A stretch of 64,000 nucleotides of DNA from Ophiobolus disseminans (Eukaryota; Ascomycota; Dothideomycetes; Pleosporales; Phaeosphaeriaceae), in NCBI GenBank assembly GCA_010093685.1, contig MU006229.1, positions 837,271 to 901,270 of the forward strand. The letters run 5' to 3'. Of this stretch, positions 1-10,773 are shown one piece after another. The number at the start of each line of letters is the position of its first letter. The first letter of the stretch is position 1. The translations under genes and the position numbers were made by a program. The notes beneath the pieces are model-generated. The model searched no databases. It was not told the origin of the DNA and saw only the letters and a program-made list of their open reading frames with translations.

Positions 1-347
1 ACTAGAAGACGTCTTTGCTGCGCAGTAGTGGTGATGAGATGTGATATCAGCAACTCAAGGGAAAGCGTCACGCTCCGGAACTCACAGTGAAGACAAACAT
101 CTCCAATTCAGCCTCAACGTGCAGGCCAACAATAGAATACACTCTATACTATAGCTTACAACCGCCCTCATCTCCTAGTCTGGAGTTCGTACATTGAGTC
201 CATCCAACGCCTTGCTAAGTCAATGCTGACCCGAATGCAGAGATGATGTGCCAAACAATGCAACACAGCCTGACGAAACTCCTCGAACACCATAAATACT
301 AGTAATACTGACTAAACACTGACTTTTCCAATACACCATCCCGTGTC
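1..347. other. MOT1 downstream region
   Basis: No coding potential was seen on either strand. This should hold the 3' untranslated region and terminator of the minus-strand MOT1 gene. I could not pick out a specific polyadenylation signal. Confidence 0.5.
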
Positions 348-3300
348 CTAGGTCTTCATCTTGCCTAGGAAGCCGTCCAAATCAAACTCCTCTTCGTACT
401 GTCGTTCGTCCCAGAGTTCTCCGAGTTCATCCAGGAAGCCCTTCTTGCCCTTTTCTCGTAGCGCGCCGGTCGCATCTACAGCGTCGTTCTCGTCGATGCG
501 ATCGACGTCGTCTTTCGAGTTGCTGGGTGGAGGAGGAAGCGCAGCAGGATCGCTGCTATCGGCGCTGACGTTGAATAGATCCAGGATCTGGTCTGTTTGC
601 ATGGAGCCAAGACCTGCGTTTTGTTGGTTCACAACGGTGGATGCAACGTCAATCTTGAAGCGTTGGAGACTAGATGAGCTGTTAGCATGTGTTCAATAAG
701 AAGGGTGATGTGAGACTTACTTCAAGATCTTCTCCTCTAACGTGCCCCTCGTGACGATGCGATACACGTTGACGACCTTCTTCTGTCCAATGCGATGCGC
801 GCGGTCCATAGCCTGGATATCCTTCTGAGGATTCCAGTCATGCTCAACGAAAATGACAGTATCAGCACCAGTCAAGTTAAGACCGAGACCGCCGACGCTG
901 GTGGTAAGAAGAAGCACATCGTATGACGGGTCCGAGTTGAACTTGTTGACAATCTCTTGACGCTTGGTGGCTTCGACACTACCGTCGAGACGCATGAATT
1001 GGACGCTGGGAAGCATCTTCTGGAGCACTGTAGTTTGCACCATGTCGAGCATTTCTTTCATCTGGCAGAAGATGAGGGCGCGATGTTGGGATACGGCTTC
1101 AGGAAGGTCACCGGCTGGTGGTCCGGATTGAGACGTGGCGGCATCGGCTGCGCCAATGCCGCAATCTACCAGAAGATCTTTCAGCGCGCCGAGCTTGGGC
1201 GCATGAACGATATCGTCAATGGTCGTGTTGTTCTTCTTCAGGTACTGCTGGGTGGGCTCGTACGCCTTGTTCGTGGGTCCTTTCACAACGAGCGCAGGTG
1301 AATTACACAGCTTCTTCATGTATTGAAGGGCCTGGAAGATATGCTGCTTGCTATCGCGATCGGCATTGCCCGCCTTGGCTTGGATCTCCTGGCCCTGTCG
1401 CCTGGTGAAATCGTCGAAGAGGTTGCGCTGCAGTTCAGAGAGATCACAGTAGTAGTTCTGCAGTATTTTCGGTGGAAGATCATCCAATACTTCCTCCTTG
1501 AGACGACGGAGCAGGAATGGGAGAACTTGCTTGTGCAGAGCCTCGATAGCCAGTGCACCACGTTCTTGCTCTTTAGATGACGACTTGGCAAAGCGCGATG
1601 CTGCAATAGGTTTCGCGAAACGTTCTTGGAAGACCTTCTCCGAGCCGAGGAAGCCGGGCATGAGGAAGTCAAACAAAGACCACAGCTCGAGGACGTTGTT
1701 TTGGATAGGCGTACCAGATAGAATAAGACGGTGGTTCGACTGAAAGTTCTTGACGGCCTGGCTGGTTTTGGATTTTGAGTTCTTGATCAGATGACCCTCA
1801 TCAAGCACGCAGTAGTTCCAGTTGATGGGCTTCAGGATGTCCATATCATTCCTGCAGATGTCGTATGATGTGATGACGATATCCACCTTGTCGAGCTGAG
1901 CTCGATGCTGACCACGGATGGGGGGAGAACCAACATAGGCAACAGAAGTGAGGAAAGGCGCATACTGTCGGATTTCTTGCTGCCAGTGACCAGACAGGGT
2001 CGGCGGACAGACAATGAGCGAGGGCAGGCGGCGGAAGTTTGGATCACCAGACTTTGCAAACTCTTCGGCACGGAGATGGTGGTCGCTCGCAACCATACAG
2101 AGAGTCTGTAGAGTCTTTCCAAGACCCATGTCATCGCAAAGAATGCCGTGCAGGTTGTATCGGTTAAGGAAGGCAAGCCAATTGACGCCTTCTTGCTGGT
2201 ATGAACGTAGGGTGGCCTTGATGCCAACCGGAATTTCAAAAGGCTCCACCTTCTTCGCATCAAGCATCTGAGCGACGAACTTGCGCTCTCGGTCTCGGCC
2301 CTTGAGCAAAGACTCTGGCAGACCCGGCGGATCAGGGATACCAGACTCTAGAGGTACAAGCTTGACAAGCGTAGCAAAGCTAGTTGTGGCCAGAAGTCGA
2401 ACGTCGGTATCTGAGTCGCTCATGCGCCCAAGCACGGGAGTGATGAGGAAGATCACATAGGGTAGGATATCATCCTCCATGACGTGAATGAGATGATAGA
2501 TGCACTCGATTGCTCCCTGACGACCATGCACATTAGCACCGTCACCGATGGTTGGTAAGACGCTTTCGACCAGCATCGTGACACCTTCTACGGACATGAC
2601 GCTGCAGATGGTTGCGAAGCACTTGGCGGCAACATATCGTAGAACGTAGAGTCGGCTTTGCAGGGCCTTTGCAATAAGTGGGAGCAGATCCTTAACGAAG
2701 CCACGGACGTCCGCATGCAGGCTGCCGACCAGAGCTCGTAAGGTCGACAGGGCATCGACAACCTCCTGGCCGAAGACGCCATTCTCACAGGAGATCTTGG
2801 CAGGAAGCTCGGCGTCGGTGAAAGCTTCTCGGATTGGTCTCTCGATGAGGTCCTTCAGGATAGGTACCTTCTCGAAAACGTCTGCACCGAAACTTTTGAC
2901 AATTCTTTCAAGACCCTCACGCGCACCACGCTTAGTGATCCGTGCGGCCTTCGATTCTTCGGCAAACTTGGCAGCGTCTGGATGGTCGCGAACATCCTCA
3001 TCCTTCTTCAGCGTAAGGATGCCAGTCTCGATGTGTGCTTGCGCTAGGAACTCGGGAGTCTCCGCCGTCTCCATGCAGTAAAATTTGACCAGGTTCCCTA
3101 CCACCTTGTTCACCACGCCAGCGCGGTTGGCGTTGACAAGGTGGACGATGTAGCCAGCGACGGCAGCAGCAGAGCGCCTCTGTAGTTCAACATTCTCTTC
3201 CTTCTTCACGCTGTCCATCATGGCTTTTATGGGCGGTGAAGGCTTCTTTGGTGGCGAGTTGAGCCAGACCAATGCACCGGCGGCAGCTGCCTTGATCCGG

Positions 3301-6300
3301 ATGTCGCGTTCCTCCTTGATCTCCTTGGCTTCCAGTAGGCTGGATTCGACCTCCTTTCGTGTGGTGTCCAGGTTGGTCGCAGCCACCATGCGAGCTGAGG
3401 GTGTCATAGCCTTCTTCAGCTTCTCATATTGTGTGGTGAGTAGCTTCTCTGCATCTGCAACACCGAACGCATACTGGCTGGCGGCTGGATCGCCTTGGAC
3501 CACCACGGCGAGGTTGGGTAGATTTTGCACATGCGCTTCGCGGAAGATGCTGAGTAGGGCGGTGCACTGCGTCCGAACGATCTGGAGTTTTGGCACCAGG
3601 TCCTCGTAGGCCACGGGACGTTCGCCATCTACGATCGGCAGGAGAGCTTGCGCAAAGGCTTCAGCCAGGCTATCCTTGACCTTCAGGGTTTTAGCGAACT
3701 CTTCAATAACGATCGCAGCTGTTAGTTGAGTCGAAGAGTGTGACGATGACAGGGCAGGTAAAAGTTTGGCTTGGAAAGTCTGCTGCCTGATCTCCTCTGG
3801 CCATGCGCCCATTGCTTTGCCAAGTGCGTGCGCGGCAGACGTCCGAGAGCGGATCATGACATCAGCGCCGATAAGCTCCAATTCACCACTGATCATGTGT
3901 CCATCGACGTTGTGCGATGTTGACGACGGGGTAGGAGTCATCATATCTTCCTTGTTGAAGCGTGACTTCTTACGCTTCTTCTGAGCGGGTTCGCCGCCGC
4001 CTGGAGGTGTCGATTTCCGACTGGTTGTTTGGTGCGGTGCAGGGCCCATGACTTGGCCTGAAGGGCGTATGAGAAGCGACATGTCCATTGGTATGGGATG
4101 GCGGGTGATGCCAATGGGTGTAAGCGTGAGCGGGATGATGGCGTCGAGCACGGGCTCCAGATGTGTGGTTAATTCATCTCCAAGGCTGTCAACGACAGCA
4201 TTCCAAAGTTGTATCGAGAGCTTCAGAACGCCTTCATTACGTTCCAGCAAGATGTTCTGGAAGATTAGTTGTAGCGCCTTGCTTTCGATCCAGCCATCTG
4301 CATCCTCGCTCTGGATGTTGAGGAAAGTAATGAGAGCGCGAACTACAGCTGCGCGTACGCTTGTGATCGTATGGCGAAGGAAGGGGAACAGACGCGGTAC
4401 GAGCTCGTGGAAGGACTGAGTTGGATCCTGTCGAGCATTCGCCCTCATGGCATCCAGTACTTGGGGAAAGCTGCAGAGCTTGGCCAACAGATCCATGATG
4501 TATCCAGTACTAGCGCTCAAATCGTCTTGCAGGCTGGAAAGACATGCCCAAACCTGGTTCATGAGGACCTCGAGCGCTTTAGGGCGCATCTCGACAAACT
4601 CCTTTGCAACCGGAATCAATGTCGCAGCACTGATGGCGCGTACATCGTCGTCAAAGTCGCCGAGCCCCTTGATGACAGCAGCGAGCACGCCGTCCATCAA
4701 TTTGCCATCTTGGAGAAGAAGATCATTGCGAACGGCGACAAGGTACCGCAAGCCGATCATGCCACCTTGACAGACACCCCAACCGGAGTTGCTGCACTGC
4801 GGTAGATCCTCTTGCAATATTAGACGTTCGAGGACGCTAAATGTTGCGAGCACATTTTGGTGAGAAAGGTACTGCAGCACTGAACCTAGTGCTTGGCCTG
4901 CGGTCTCTTTGATGGGAGCGACGGCGTTGTCCGAAGTGAAATCAGTGAATTTATCGAGGATTAACACGCAGCATATGCGACACACCAAGTCGTTGAGCCA
5001 TTGCTGGTTCAGCGTGTCGTTTTCTGCGCGCGGCTTGCCTTTCTGTCGACCAGCACCGGCGCCATGGACGCGTAGGATTTCTCTTATTCCCATAGCAGCA
5101 CCATGCCGAGTCTCCCAGTTCTGATCAAATAGCTCCACGGCAAGGTACTCGCTGACGCGTTGGAAAGGCCATTGTAGCCCCTCTTCCTCCTCCTCGGTCT
5201 GGAAGGATGACTTGTCAGGTACGGGTGCACCCTTGAACTCTTTCATGATCTTTTGGTCCTCGTCCACGGCACCATTTCGCTCTATCGAGAAGTAGTCGTC
5301 GACGTTGCTGCCCTCGTCCCCATTGTCGGATTTCTCCAGTTTCAAAGGAACGGGGTGCGCGCGAGCGGGAGTTTGCAATGCGTCTGGCTGTGAATCTTTC
5401 CGTGGGCCGCTGAAATCAACTATTTGCACCTTGGATCCACCGCCCTGCTTCTTTGCTTTTCGTTTTGCGGCGTTCTGCTGACGCTTGCTCAACTGGCTTT
5501 CGCCATTTGGAGTTGCAAGGGGTGGTGATGCCGCGCTGTTCATGGTGTTTGATCTTGAGAGGTTGGTGTCTATGCGATGTATGGCAGGAGTACGTGGTCC
5601 TGGTGTCTGCGCAACGATCTCCTCAATCGGCGGCGACTTCTCTTCAATGTACTCACCCTCAAAACCGAGACGTTTGAGAAGAGTGTCCTTCTGGTAGGCG
5701 ATGCGCTCGGTAGGGTCCATGGCTGCAAGCTTGTAGTCGTGCTCCTTGGTGCCGCTGGAAACGAGCTGCTTTCCAAACTTGAGGACGGAAGGCAAGTCAA
5801 GCGTAGTCAGGTCGAGTCGGTCGCTAATTGGAGGAATTACGCCGTCGCCATTCTCCTCTTTCTTGACGACGGCACCATTGCTCTCTTCGGCCTTGACATG
5901 GCCATTCGTGCCTGGCTTGACAACTGGCTCGATGGGTTCATCTTCGGCGTTCGGGTCGAACTTCTCAGCGTTGGCGGCAATGCCTCCAACAGCCTTGGCA
6001 GCGGCAACTCGTGTTTCCCAGCTCTTGGACCGTAGATAAGGAACCACTCGTGTAAGGAGGTTAAATAATTCATCAGGATGTTGTTTTTGGACATCGGCTA
6101 GCTGGTCGGCGGCTGTGTTGCGGATCAACGCTGTGCTGCCGGTCTCGAGAAGGCTTGGCAATGTCAGCAAGGCTCAGAGTGGTTTCACATAGTCAGTTGT
6201 TCAAGCGTAGGAGGGGTTTCTCGAATGACTCTGATGGTGTGGCGCGTGGCCTCAGCCATCGGTAGAAGAGGTATGAAGATGAGGTCAAGGGTGCACTTAC

Positions 6301-6385
6301 GTTACGAGACGGTCCAATCTGGTGGCACTATCAGAGCGTTAGCGGCATCATGATTAGCATGCATGCAGTCGGCGACATACCTCAT
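348..6385 (-). CDS. MOT1: Mot1/BTAF1-type TBP-associated Swi2/Snf2 ATPase
   Basis: Mot1 uses ATP to remove TATA-binding protein from DNA and so redistributes TBP between promoters in the nucleus. I join four coding exons on the minus strand: 6381-6385, 6301-6327, 721-6153 and 348-669. The introns are 6328-6380, 6154-6300 and 670-720; each has a GT donor, a CTAAC- or CTGAC-type branch point and an AG acceptor. The spliced frame is continuous and gives about 1928 aa, a normal Mot1 length. The N-terminus reads MSATRLDRLVTLLETGST, typical of the family. HEAT-like repeats fill the first ~1250 residues. The Swi2/Snf2 motor follows: DDMGLGKT near 1350, DEGH near 1460, SGTPIQNN near 1490, and a helicase-C part with RAHRIGQ near 1800. 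The C-terminal exon carries the conserved STVVNQQN segment. The 5-nt first exon would be missed by most gene callers. Array 1 begins about 2.3 kb upstream. Confidence 0.96.
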
Positions 6386-7255
6386 TTTGGCGGTGGAAGA
6401 GCGCGCGTTGAGGAGCGGGGCGCGACCGGGATAATTATAAATTAGTAGTAGGCGTAGACGCGGCCATCAGAATGCACTGGCAGTAGGCTGGCCCAGAGGT
6501 GTGTGGTGAAATGGGTCACGTGATGGGTGGTGGTAATTCGAATCCGCCCCGATGCGTCGGCATGTGGACAGCGGGCCCCTCCAGCATATGAGAACAGCAA
6601 CATTAAATACAAGCCTGCCTGCGTTCCCTCGCTACCTGCGCCTAGCCCGCTTTTGGCCCTAGCTCGGGCGCTCGGTCCACGGCGCACCGTTTCAGGAGAC
6701 AAAATTCTGTAAGCTCCCAGAGTCAGCGAACCACAGTTCCGCATCGAATTTTCACCTCCATCAGGCACTACCATCACATGCGATCACGAAGACGTGGGTT
6801 TGGCTCTCTTGCGCGCGCTGTGTGCGGAGGTTGCATCATCGCGACTTCGTCTTTGATGTTGGAAGGTGGCCCTTCTGCATGACGCTAGGCCGCTTCCGGC
6901 CCCGCCTCACCGTCTCGTAAACGCGCCTGCTCTTGCCAACTCTCGATGCACACACTTCATCATCGTCGTGCCATCAATTCCATCGCAGTCCTCTGCGCGC
7001 GAACACCTCCATCCACTGCTCTGATCGCAGCAGGCAGTCAGCGGCTCGACACGTCATACCGTTGCCCCGCGATGTCAATTCCGGTGTCCAGGCTGCCACT
7101 CTGACCAGCCAGCCAGGTGCTTTGGACCTCTCGTGGCGCGCAAGGCTTGACCACTTGCTGCCGGAGCAAACAAACGGCGCAGCACCCATCCCTTTGCTTT
7201 GATTGCATGCGGCGTGTGCAATCATTTTTTGTTGTCTGAGAGTCACGGTTCACAA
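6386..7255. other. MOT1 upstream region
   Basis: This is the presumed promoter and 5' untranslated region of MOT1. It holds short open frames on both strands but none with recognisable protein character. A CACGTG E-box-like site occurs near 6516 (gtCACGTGat). Nothing else was supportable. Confidence 0.4.
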
Positions 7256-7684
7256 TCACAATGCCCGGATGCTGGCGGACGGCCTCCCGCGTCGTGTTTT
7301 GAGCGCGTAGTTGACAGGCATCTTGCTTGGCTTGATTTCCTCTGATCGACATGCGGCTGTCGCTAGCGCCCTGTGCACCTTTGACCTGGAGCATCTGCTC
7401 TTCTTCCCCTCACATGCGCAACATTTTTTGCGACATTGCGAGTTCGAGCGACCACCACTGGTTGCGCGTACTTGAATGACCAATCTTGAGACTTGGGTAT
7501 CCATGTCATCAATCCGCGCAACCAACTCTCTTGTACCACTCGCTCGAGCTTCGAGGAGTTCGAGCTCTCGATCTTGTGGCGCTCCGCGAACACCGCTAGC
7601 TTGGTTTCCAAGCCACGAAGCACGCTCTTTGTAACGTGTCAAGAACCACTCAAGCATTGAATCATCGCCAGTCATTGTCTCCAT
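7256..7684 (-). CDS. hypothetical small protein, doubtful
   Basis: This frame begins at METMTGDDSM and encodes about 142 aa. The first ~70 residues look protein-like, with a charged, probably helical stretch (ELELLEARASGTRELVARID) suggesting a short coiled coil. The second half is Cys/Arg/Lys-rich and less convincing. A GTACGC donor-like site at about residue 73 suggests the true gene may be spliced and end differently. I recognise no family. It lies between MOT1 and array 1 on the same strand as both. It could also be chance open reading frame. Confidence 0.25.
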   Translation of the reverse strand: METMTGDDSMLEWFLTRYKERASWLGNQASGVRGAPQDRELELLEARASGTRELVARIDDMDTQVSRLVIQVRATSGGRSNSQCRKKCCACEGKKSRCSRSKVHRALATAACRSEEIKPSKMPVNYALKTRRGRPSASIRAL

Positions 7685-8679
7685 CGAACTTGCGCCTTGA
7701 TCGAAGGACACAGCAATTCGCGTGCGTCAGCACAGCTGCCGGGTTACGAGTGCAGAGCGCGGGGCTAAGCTAGGCACTCTGGCAGCTTCTACACATGTCT
7801 CAGATAAGCTCGAGACCTTGAGTCTACAGCGCCTAAGTTTAGGGCAAAGTAACGCCCGTCACTCTTGGAGCATGCAACACTGCATTGTGCGATGCAAGTC
7901 TGGTTCAAACCTGTAGTTGACATTGAAGGGTATAACAGCCACCGCTGGATCGTCGTCTTCGGGTGTGCACTAGCTGCGAGTAAACGTGAGACCTTGGGTG
8001 AGGTAGTCCACTCATTTTCACAACAGCCGCAGCATATCGCAACACCACAACACTACGTTTACGAGCTTGAGAAAAACACGGGCCAGCAGGGGAGGCATTC
8101 AGGTGTACACGGGTGTAAATGTCACTTTTGTTCCCATTCGTCCTCTACTCAACTTTGAATAGATCTCGCCACCTTCGTCCTCTATCGAACACCTTCGTGG
8201 CGCATATCCGGCCTCGGTAGCGTCTCCATGCCATATTCGACAAAGAGCCTGCAAACATCTCTTCGTATTATGCCATTGCGAAACGAAAGCAGCGCGCATC
8301 GCCGACTGGGAGTTACAATTGATACAATACTTGGTATATGCCACAATTAAATGAAAATGAAAACGAAGGTGCCATTCGTATGAACTGCTCTCTATGTGAG
8401 ACGTATCCCGATGGTGTACCATGGTTCACAATTTTTGGTAGCGAATAGTACACCAAATTTGTCTCTGTGGAGAAAAGAACTTACAGTCCCAGACGTTCTA
8501 GTAAGGATGGCCTGCATGCTCACATCGTGACTCCTGATCAAGCTAACATGGACCCGGCAGCAGCGTGTGTTTTCACCAGTTCTCAGAGCCCATGGTATAG
8601 CGGAGAGCCAGGTTCATCGGCGACAGCTTAATACTCATTGATCTCACCACCGGCTACACTGACCCGTCACACCGCCTTT
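7685..8679. other. non-coding stretch before array 1
   Basis: No convincing gene was seen. Isolated CATG/CCAAAA-like fragments become clear only from about 8680 onward, so this is taken as ordinary intergenic sequence flanking the array. Confidence 0.4.
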
Positions 8680-9999
8680 GATCGACCATACTAGGACTTT
8701 GCATCCATTTTGCAAAAATACACGAATAACCTCCGCGCACCTTGAAAGAGGAAGAGTGCTGCGGAAGATTTCGGACCATGAGTTGGACGCGGAACGGGTT
8801 CTCGAGAAGAGACACGCATTGCGCAACATACGAATCTCGGTGTAGGCGGGTCATTAGCCACATACGCTCATACCTGAGATTTCGGGACGCGTGAGGCGAC
8901 ATCCCCACCAATTGCTTGACTTTGGAGGAAGAGGACAAGACGGACATGGGTTTGCAGGAATCTGTTTTTGGAGCACGAGAAACACAGCTCGATGGACGAC
9001 GGTAAGACTCCAGGCAGAAGCAGGGTCTTATAACGTCCACGGCCGATTAACACGACGCTCAGACTCTCCATGTCCGGGCAATCTGATTTATTCGGGACAT
9101 TCAGAGGGCGCTACGGCACTTCTCGTTCAACGATTATAGGGTTTTGAAGAGTCCATTTGCGGTTCGACGTACTCAACAATATTTGATTGCTGTATCTGGG
9201 TTTAAAACCAGCGCAGAAGCATCGTGAGTAATGAGGATAGTTTGGGAAAAGAAGGGAGAATGGCATAGTTCTCCATCCATACTTGTTCGATTGTAAAAGT
9301 CGTTGAGGCGTGGAAGGGGACGAGGAATAAGATCGCAAGGCTTTATATATACGTGGTTGATTGCGATGACTCCAAATCCAACATGGCATCCTGGTGTTTA
9401 CGGCTCGACGGAAGAGTGCTGGCGGTAATAGTTGAAGCAATTCGCGCAGGCTGGACATGGTACGGGAGGATTGTTCTTTTGTGTCGAGGACTCAGCCGCA
9501 CGCGACATCCACCAGTACTGCGCGAGTTTTGAGATCCCGCGGCGAGACATTCCCTGCGCTTGACGAAGTTTGGACGAGATAAGAGAGCACATGGCATTCT
9601 TGAATTTTGGTTTGGAGATATGAAATACCTGGTGTGATAGAAAAGCTGAAATCCGCAGAGCTGTGTAGGGCTTTATATGTAATCTCGCCGCGAGCAAATT
9701 TGAGATGGCGCGCTCAGCACACTCGCAGATCATGGTATCGTGATATGTCTGCTTGTTGCGCATTGCCGAACCGGTGGATCATGAGCCTGTTCTTTACGCT
9801 TTTCCGTCCCTCAACACCCACTTGCGCTTCCTCGTTTAGAATCTGTCTTTCCATCGAAGCCGCCGCGCACCTCTCCGGCTTTTTCAGCTCCTTTTAGACA
9901 GTTTTAGAGCTTAACGGGAACCATGAGCTGTTCCAGACGTGGGTTGGAAGCACGACTTCGGACATGCACCTTCCAGATGTACTTTTTTGGACAAAAGGC

Positions 10000-10740
10000 A
10001 GAAGCGATGCCGTGGAGAAGGGAAGGAGAGAGACGGGTGTTGGGCTTTTATACATGAGTGAGGTTACCCACGCGGCGTCATAGGTAGCAGGGAATTGCTT
10101 TTCGAGAAAAGTTCACTCTTCATAGCTGAGTGGTGCTGGTGTTATTGGAGCTGGGGCAGCGGACATGAATTGCATGAGAGTGTTTTTCTTCGAAGGCAGA
10201 AACTTCGCCATCACGTGTGATTATTCACCTTTCGAGTAGTCGCTGGATGCGGCGTGGAGAAGAGGAGGAGTGCTGGAGGAGGCTCAGTACCTACACTCCA
10301 GCGCAATCACACACGCGGCATGTACTGCACGTTAATGCGACTTTCGAGCCAAGCCCGTTCTCCATAAATGGGAGGTGTTCCCATTACTGGAGCCGGAGCA
10401 GCGGACATCAGATCACTTGATAGCAGTTTCCGAAGGCAGAAACCTCGCCATCGCTATTCATTCGTGCACTTTCGACAGGTATTATAATACTCGGTAGTGG
10501 AAGCAGCGGAGGAGTGCCAGAGGCCGGGTATTTATCCTTGAACGCCAGCACACACGCGGCATAGGCGATATGTGTTTTAGTTTTTCGAGCCGAGCCCGTT
10601 GCTCATCGAAAAATAGCATTGATGTTATCAGAGCCGGAGCAGCGAACATCACGTGCTTGACAAGGTTTTTCGGAGGCAGAAACTTCGCCATCGCTGTATT
10701 CGCTGACAGTTTTAAGTAGAGTACAAGTACAGCTACGAAG
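10000..10740 (-). repeat. three tandem ~242-bp units inside array 1
   Basis: This is the best-preserved part of array 1. The landmark GCAGCGGACAT (third copy GCAGCGAACAT) recurs at about 10156, 10398 and 10640, exactly 242 bp apart. A second landmark, CAC(A)CGCGGCA/G, recurs at about 10067, 10310 and 10551. The third landmark, GGCAGAAAC.TCGCCATC, marks the start of a minus-strand mini-frame in each copy. Each copy also carries a TATA-like box about 75-100 bp upstream of that start. It shows that the array grew by tandem duplication of promoter-plus-start units. Confidence 0.75.
10113..10211 (-). CDS. 32-aa mini-ORF of an array 1 unit
   Basis: A short frame beginning MAKFLPSKKN and ending at a TGA at 10113-10115. 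It is the first copy of the 242-bp triplet. The sister copies start MARFLPSE (10451, stops after 8 residues) and MAKFLPPKN (near 10694, longer). The start M-A-K/R-F-L-P is therefore shared while the rest differs in length and frame. Nothing shows that it is translated, and no known family is recognised. Confidence 0.2.
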   Translation of the reverse strand: MAKFLPSKKNTLMQFMSAAPAPITPAPLSYEE

Positions 10741-10773
10741 AAGTGGAGTACAAGTACAGCTACGAAGAAGTGA
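10720..10773. repeat. 27-bp direct tandem duplication
   Basis: Positions 10720-10746 and 10747-10773 match at 26 of 27 bases (unit starting AGTACAAGTACAGCTACG). The unit length is a multiple of three, so on the minus strand it repeats a hydrophobic 9-residue segment. It looks like a recent local slippage or duplication event within the array. Confidence 0.9.
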
